Source: Rickettsiales bacterium
Lineage (GTDB): Bacteria; Pseudomonadota; Alphaproteobacteria; Rickettsiales; UBA3002
NCBI GenBank assembly: GCA_002725445.1
Contig: PBPD01000072.1
Span: 1-8,197 of the forward strand
Length of the DNA stretch: 8,197 bases
Reading direction: 5' to 3'
Positions 5,241 to 8,197 of this stretch are shown here, in pieces (position 1 is the stretch's first letter; every line of letters starts with the position of its first letter). A program made the translations under genes and the position numbers. The notes beneath the pieces are model-generated. The model saw only the letters and a list, made by a program, of their open reading frames with translations, did no database searches and had not been told where the DNA came from.

Positions 5241-5979
5241 ATGTGTAAACCAGCGCTATGCGCACCGCTCATCCAACCGCACCGCCTCACAGGCTGGCTT
5301 CACGCTGGTCGAACTGGCGATTGTGCTGGTGATTCTCGGTCTGCTTGCAGGTGGCGTCACGGCAGGGCGCAGCCTGATTGCCGCTAATGAAATCACCGCC
5401 GCGGGCACGCGTGGCATGGAATTGCGCATGGGCGTCCATCAATTCAAGGAGCAATATCTGGCCTTGCCGGGCGATATGGCCGATGCCACCTCGGTCTGGA
5501 GTGGTACCGCCAACGGCAATGGCGACAGGCAAATTGCGCGCGACACCGAAGGCTACCGCGCATGGCAGCACATGTCGCTCGCCCAGCTAATTGACGGGCG
5601 CTACACCGGCGTTTCGTTTGGCGACAACACCAACCCCGACGGCGTCCCCGGCACCAACGTGCCCAGCGCGCCCGTGTCAGGGGCAGGATTTGGCATTCAG
5701 CATCGTGGCGACGTCGCGGCAAGCGACACCGGCCTTTTCCCGCGCTATTACGGCAATTTCATCACCTTAGGCCTACAAGTCGTCAATAGCATTCCGGAAG
5801 CCCCTTTCGCCACCGGCAAAGAAGCCTACGGCATCGACCGCAAGTTCGATGACGGCATCCCCGGCTCAGGCACCATCATGACCATGGAAAGCAACGGCGC
5901 CAATTGCGCCGGCGCACTGCAATATAATCTCGCCAACGAAACAGACAGCTGCACCCTACTCTTCATCACAGGATTCTAA
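5233..5979 (+). CDS. secreted prepilin-like protein 2
   Basis: 248 residues; ATG 5233 lies inside the preceding stop region (ATGACTAA), with GGGAG (5219-5223) nine bases upstream. The leader is the longest of the four: 22 basic and polar residues including C4, cut G22/F23. Mature start FTLVELAIVLVILG, E27 at +5. Conserved landmarks: LALPGD (76-81), a degenerate loop NGNGDRQI (94-101) with Arg where the canonical Gly stands, AWQHM (110-114), DGRYTGVS (121-128), DRKFDDGIPGSG (202-213), and C225/C240. There is no cysteine pair before the loop. It probably lacks or weakens the calcium site found in its paralogs. Position and translational coupling argue that the four proteins act together, either as subunits of one filament or as alternative subunits. 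Confidence 0.88.
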   Translation: MTKCVNQRYAHRSSNRTASQAGFTLVELAIVLVILGLLAGGVTAGRSLIAANEITAAGTRGMELRMGVHQFKEQYLALPGDMADATSVWSGTANGNGDRQIARDTEGYRAWQHMSLAQLIDGRYTGVSFGDNTNPDGVPGTNVPSAPVSGAGFGIQHRGDVAASDTGLFPRYYGNFITLGLQVVNSIPEAPFATGKEAYGIDRKFDDGIPGSGTIMTMESNGANCAGALQYNLANETDSCTLLFITGF

Positions 5980-5983
5980 ACAC

Positions 5984-6766
5984 ATGCCCCACCCTTTCAC
6001 ACCTCACTCTCACAACAGCTCTCGCGGCGGCTTTTCGCTCATTGAAATGGCGATTGTGCTGGTTGTCATCGGACTGATCACAGGCGGCATCATCGCAGGC
6101 CAGAGCATCATTCGCGCCGCGGAGGTCAACAGCATCGTCGCCGAGAAAAACCGCTACACCAGCGCTACGGCCGCGTTCAAACAGCAATATGGCGCGCTGC
6201 CCGGCGATTTTGACGAAGCCACCCGCTACTGGGGCGCCGCAGCCAGCGACAGCACCGCAGGCACAGGCACCCAAACCCGCAATGGTGACGGCAATGGCCG
6301 CATCGACTATGACACCAACGAGATGTTCCGCTATTGGGAGCAATTGCAAAATGCTGGCCTGCTCGACAGCGATGTCAGCGGCATCGCCAACAATTCCTCG
6401 GTCGATGCGTTTCCCGGCGAGCACGTGCCCGCCACCGGCATAGATGGCGTCGGCGCCTATGTGTATTATGTCGATGCCGAGGCAGGCAACGTCGCCCCCA
6501 CCAATTTCTATTTTCCGTTTGAGCATTTTGGCCATGTCATCGCCTTTGGCCGCCGCGATACCAACGCCAATGCATTGGTCGCCGAGTTTCTCACCCCCAA
6601 CGAGATGTACAAACTCGACGCCAAGCACGACGATGGCACACCCGGCTATGGCGACATCATGACCTTTGACGATACCTACAACGCCAATTGCCATAACGAC
6701 CGCAACAGCTACACACGCAGTTTCAATGGCGAAGCGTGCAATCCCATTTTCCGCGGAGTCTTCTAA
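5984..6766 (+). CDS. secreted prepilin-like protein 3
   Basis: 260 residues, starting four bases after the previous stop, with AGGA (5970-5973) ten bases upstream. Leader of 16 His/Ser/Pro-rich residues, cut G16/F17; FSLIEMAIVLVVIG with E21 at +5. Landmarks: GALPGD (70-75), YWG (82-84), a full loop NGDGNGRID (100-108), FPGEHVP (143-149), TPNEM (204-208), LDAKHDDGTPG (211-221), and C236/C252. It differs from the others at GLLDSDVSG (125-133), where they have the GxY[TS]GVS motif, and has an aromatic-rich middle (YVYYVD, NFYFPFEHFGH). That makes it the most divergent surface of the set and perhaps a minor or tip subunit, though this is inference only. Its TAA shares an A with the next ATG (TAATG). 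Confidence 0.88.
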   Translation: MPHPFTPHSHNSSRGGFSLIEMAIVLVVIGLITGGIIAGQSIIRAAEVNSIVAEKNRYTSATAAFKQQYGALPGDFDEATRYWGAAASDSTAGTGTQTRNGDGNGRIDYDTNEMFRYWEQLQNAGLLDSDVSGIANNSSVDAFPGEHVPATGIDGVGAYVYYVDAEAGNVAPTNFYFPFEHFGHVIAFGRRDTNANALVAEFLTPNEMYKLDAKHDDGTPGYGDIMTFDDTYNANCHNDRNSYTRSFNGEACNPIFRGVF

Positions 6767-7587
6767 TGCCACTCACCTCACATAAGCACGGCTTCAGCCT
6801 TGTAGAACTTTCTATCGTGCTGGTCATTTTGGGCTTGCTTGCAGGCAGCATCGTAATAGGCCAAAACCTCATTCACGGCGCCGAGATCAACCGCACCATT
6901 TCACAGACGCAGCAATATGTTTCCGCCACCAACGCCTTCCGCGAGAAATACAACGCCCTGCCGGGCGACATGCGTAACGCCACCGATTATTGGGGCGCAG
7001 CGGGCGGCGGCGGCACAGGCGCAGCCTGCTTCACCACCGAGAGCTTTGGCGAAGCCACCTGCAACGGCGACGGCGACGGCCGCATCCACACACCTGCTGG
7101 CGGCACGGGCGTATGGGCAAATGGTGAAACCTTCCACGCATGGAAACATCTGGCCAATGCTGGCCTCATCGAGGGCGCCTATTCCGGTGTGTCCAACGAC
7201 AGCAGCGACTTCGAAGTCAATGGCGGCTACAACGTACCGTCACACGCGCTGTCCGAAATCGGCAACTTTATTTTCTTCTATATTGGCTATATCGACGCGG
7301 GCGATGGCTGGTACTTTCCCGGCAATTATAAGAATACGCTGGTTATAGCGGGTTCGGTGTTAGGCGGCGGCACACGCCATGGCCGCCACGCCGCCATCAG
7401 CACCAAAGAAGCTTATAATATTGACCGTAAAATAGACGACAGCTTTCCCTCCACCGGCCAGCTGCGCGCACCCATTAACAGCCGGCGTGGCAACTGTGCG
7501 GATTCGGATGCCCCCGCCGATGCGGAGTACCAAATCGACAACGACCTCGAAGAGGCATGTTTCGTGGTCTATATGCTCGGTTATTAA
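6766..7587 (+). CDS. secreted prepilin-like protein 4 with calcium-type loop
   Basis: 273 residues from ATG 6766. An ATG ten codons earlier is in frame but lies within the previous gene, while GGAG (6755-6758) seven bases before 6766 and a nine-residue leader ending in Gly fix this one. Cut G9/F10; FSLVELSIVLVILG, E14 at +5. Landmarks: NALPGD (63-68), YWG (75-77), a glycine run (80-85), C88/C99, NGDGDGRI (100-107), AWKHLANAGLIEGAYSGVS (125-143), VPSH (157-160), IDRKIDD (219-225), and C244/C265. As in protein 1, a cysteine pair precedes the calcium-type loop, so these two look like one subtype. There is a hydrophobic aromatic patch at 167-175. It is the last gene of the operon and no clear terminator follows, so some readthrough into the regulator at 7657 is possible. 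Confidence 0.88.
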   Translation: MPLTSHKHGFSLVELSIVLVILGLLAGSIVIGQNLIHGAEINRTISQTQQYVSATNAFREKYNALPGDMRNATDYWGAAGGGGTGAACFTTESFGEATCNGDGDGRIHTPAGGTGVWANGETFHAWKHLANAGLIEGAYSGVSNDSSDFEVNGGYNVPSHALSEIGNFIFFYIGYIDAGDGWYFPGNYKNTLVIAGSVLGGGTRHGRHAAISTKEAYNIDRKIDDSFPSTGQLRAPINSRRGNCADSDAPADAEYQIDNDLEEACFVVYMLGY

Positions 7588-7593
7588 TTTTCC

Positions 7594-7621
7594 TTGACCC
7601 CGCCCACCGATACTATATAAC
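7594..7621 (+). promoter_or_regulatory. promoter of the MarR regulator gene
   Basis: TTGACC (7594-7599), a 16-base spacer and TATAAC (7616-7621). The start is expected near 7628, giving a leader of about 30 nt. The -10 overlaps the left arm of the palindrome at 7618-7651, as expected for a repressed promoter. Confidence 0.5.
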
Positions 7622-7651
7622 CCCTTACATAGTAATTTGTATAAGGGGTTA
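7618..7651. promoter_or_regulatory. probable MarR operator, 10+10 bp palindrome
   Basis: TAACCCCTTA (7618-7627) and TAAGGGGTTA (7642-7651) are perfect inverted repeats separated by 14 bases. The left arm covers the -10 and the right arm covers the ribosome site AGGGG (7644-7648) of the gene that starts at 7657. Centre-to-centre spacing of the arms is 24 bp, slightly over two helical turns. Autoregulation by the MarR protein is the simplest reading. In readthrough RNA from the prepilin operon it would form a hairpin hiding the ribosome site. Confidence 0.55.
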
Positions 7652-7656
7652 CACAT

Positions 7657-8197
7657 ATGGACGATATTCTTGCATCCGTTGGCACTATGGGCATGGCCAG
7701 CCGCCTCAAGCGCGTCAGTGACATGATGCTCGCCGAGGTGAATCAATGCTACCGCCATTATCAGATCAGCTTTGATGCAGGCTGCTTTCCCCTCATGAAA
7801 CTGCTCGATAGCACGGGCGGCAACCTCACTTTACGCGATGCGGCCAATGCGCTCGGCATCAGCCACCCCGCCATCAGCCAGAAGGCCAGCCAAATGGCCA
7901 AGCAGGGCCTTATCATACTGGCCGCCTGCGAGGATGACAAACGCTCCAAACGCCTGCATATTTCGCCGGAAGGTCAGGCGTTGCTGCAGCAATTGCGCCC
8001 ACTCTGGCAGGCCATTGCCAATGCCGCCTCCGACATCACCGCGCCGCTCGACGGCCCACTGCTCGACACCATCACCCAACTGGAAGAGACCGTGCGTTCC
8101 GGCGAATTTGCGCGCCGCATGCATGCCCATGTCAAAAAGCATTATTACGATGCCATCACCATCCATGCCTACACCCCCGCGCTGGCTACGCATTTCG
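7657..8197 (+). CDS. MarR regulator, probably fused to GNAT acetyltransferase (partial)
   Basis: The frame is open from ATG 7657 to the window edge, giving 180 residues without a stop. AGGGG (7644-7648) lies eight bases before the start. Residues 10-40 are an N-terminal dimerisation-type helix, and FPLMKLLDSTGG (44-55) leads into the winged helix-turn-helix: LTLRDAANALGISHPAISQK (57-76), then QMAKQGLI, and a wing with EDDKRSKRLHISPEG (92-106). Residues 107-160 are a long helical return segment. The final DAITIHAYTPALATHF (165-180) resembles the linker and first strand of a GNAT domain in known MarR-GNAT fusions, where an aromatic-Tyr-x-Pro start precedes acetyl-CoA binding; the catalytic part lies outside the window. 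It probably represses itself through the palindrome at 7618-7651. Whether it controls the adjacent prepilin operon is unknown. Confidence 0.85.
   Translation, partial: MDDILASVGTMGMASRLKRVSDMMLAEVNQCYRHYQISFDAGCFPLMKLLDSTGGNLTLRDAANALGISHPAISQKASQMAKQGLIILAACEDDKRSKRLHISPEGQALLQQLRPLWQAIANAASDITAPLDGPLLDTITQLEETVRSGEFARRMHAHVKKHYYDAITIHAYTPALATHF

Noticed and set aside
6736..6765. Earlier start for prepilin 4
   Set aside because: It lies inside prepilin 3 and lacks a ribosome site; 6766 has GGAG and a TAATG junction.
5966..6772. 268-codon open frame on the minus strand opposite prepilin 3
   Set aside because: It mirrors a gene with clear prepilin landmarks; Ala/Gly/Val-rich composition is what GC-rich antisense frames give, and no ribosome site or domain is seen.
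7618..7651. Palindrome as the terminator of the prepilin operon
   Set aside because: No T-run follows the right arm, and the left arm overlaps a -10 box.

Overview
The window looks like the chromosome of a moderately GC-rich alphaproteobacterium, probably from an environmental or host-associated lineage. The grounds are the style of the Flp pilins and large prepilins, the phage-remnant gene family at the left, a DUF368 protein and a MarR-type regulator. No rRNA, tRNA, CRISPR array or insertion sequence was found. The lineage is inferred from gene style only.

Layout. Positions 1-512 hold little: an open frame entering from the left edge (1-225, +), a better-looking 26-residue membrane-peptide ORF on the opposite strand (85-165, -), an operator-like palindrome, and a promoter for the next genes. 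Positions 513-2494 (+) carry three genes of phage-remnant character: a small unknown protein, a DUF1376 replication-type protein coupled to it by an ATGA overlap, and a conserved-looking unknown. Positions 2544-3138 (+) carry two Flp-type pilins. The second (56 aa, 2968-3138) has its own promoter, an unusually structured leader, strong AT-ending codon use and a good terminator. A convergent DUF368/PopT-like membrane protein (3247-4341, -) ends at that terminator.

Positions 4476-7587 (+) form a tight operon of four paralogous secreted prepilins of 248-273 residues. They overlap or lie within 4 nt of each other and have a strong sigma70-type promoter. All four share an N-terminal class IV prepilin signal, an ALPGD motif, a Dx[DN]x[DN]G-like calcium loop and a C-terminal cysteine pair. 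A MarR regulator with its own promoter and a perfect 10+10 palindrome begins at 7657 and runs off the right edge. Its last visible residues look like the start of a GNAT acetyltransferase domain.

How the genes fit together: two separate surface-filament gene sets (Flp and type IV/II-like) sit side by side, with none of their ATPases, platform proteins or prepilin peptidases in the window. The machinery must be encoded elsewhere. The strongest candidates for something undescribed are the four-hairpin leader of the main Flp pilin and the four-paralog calcium-loop prepilin operon.
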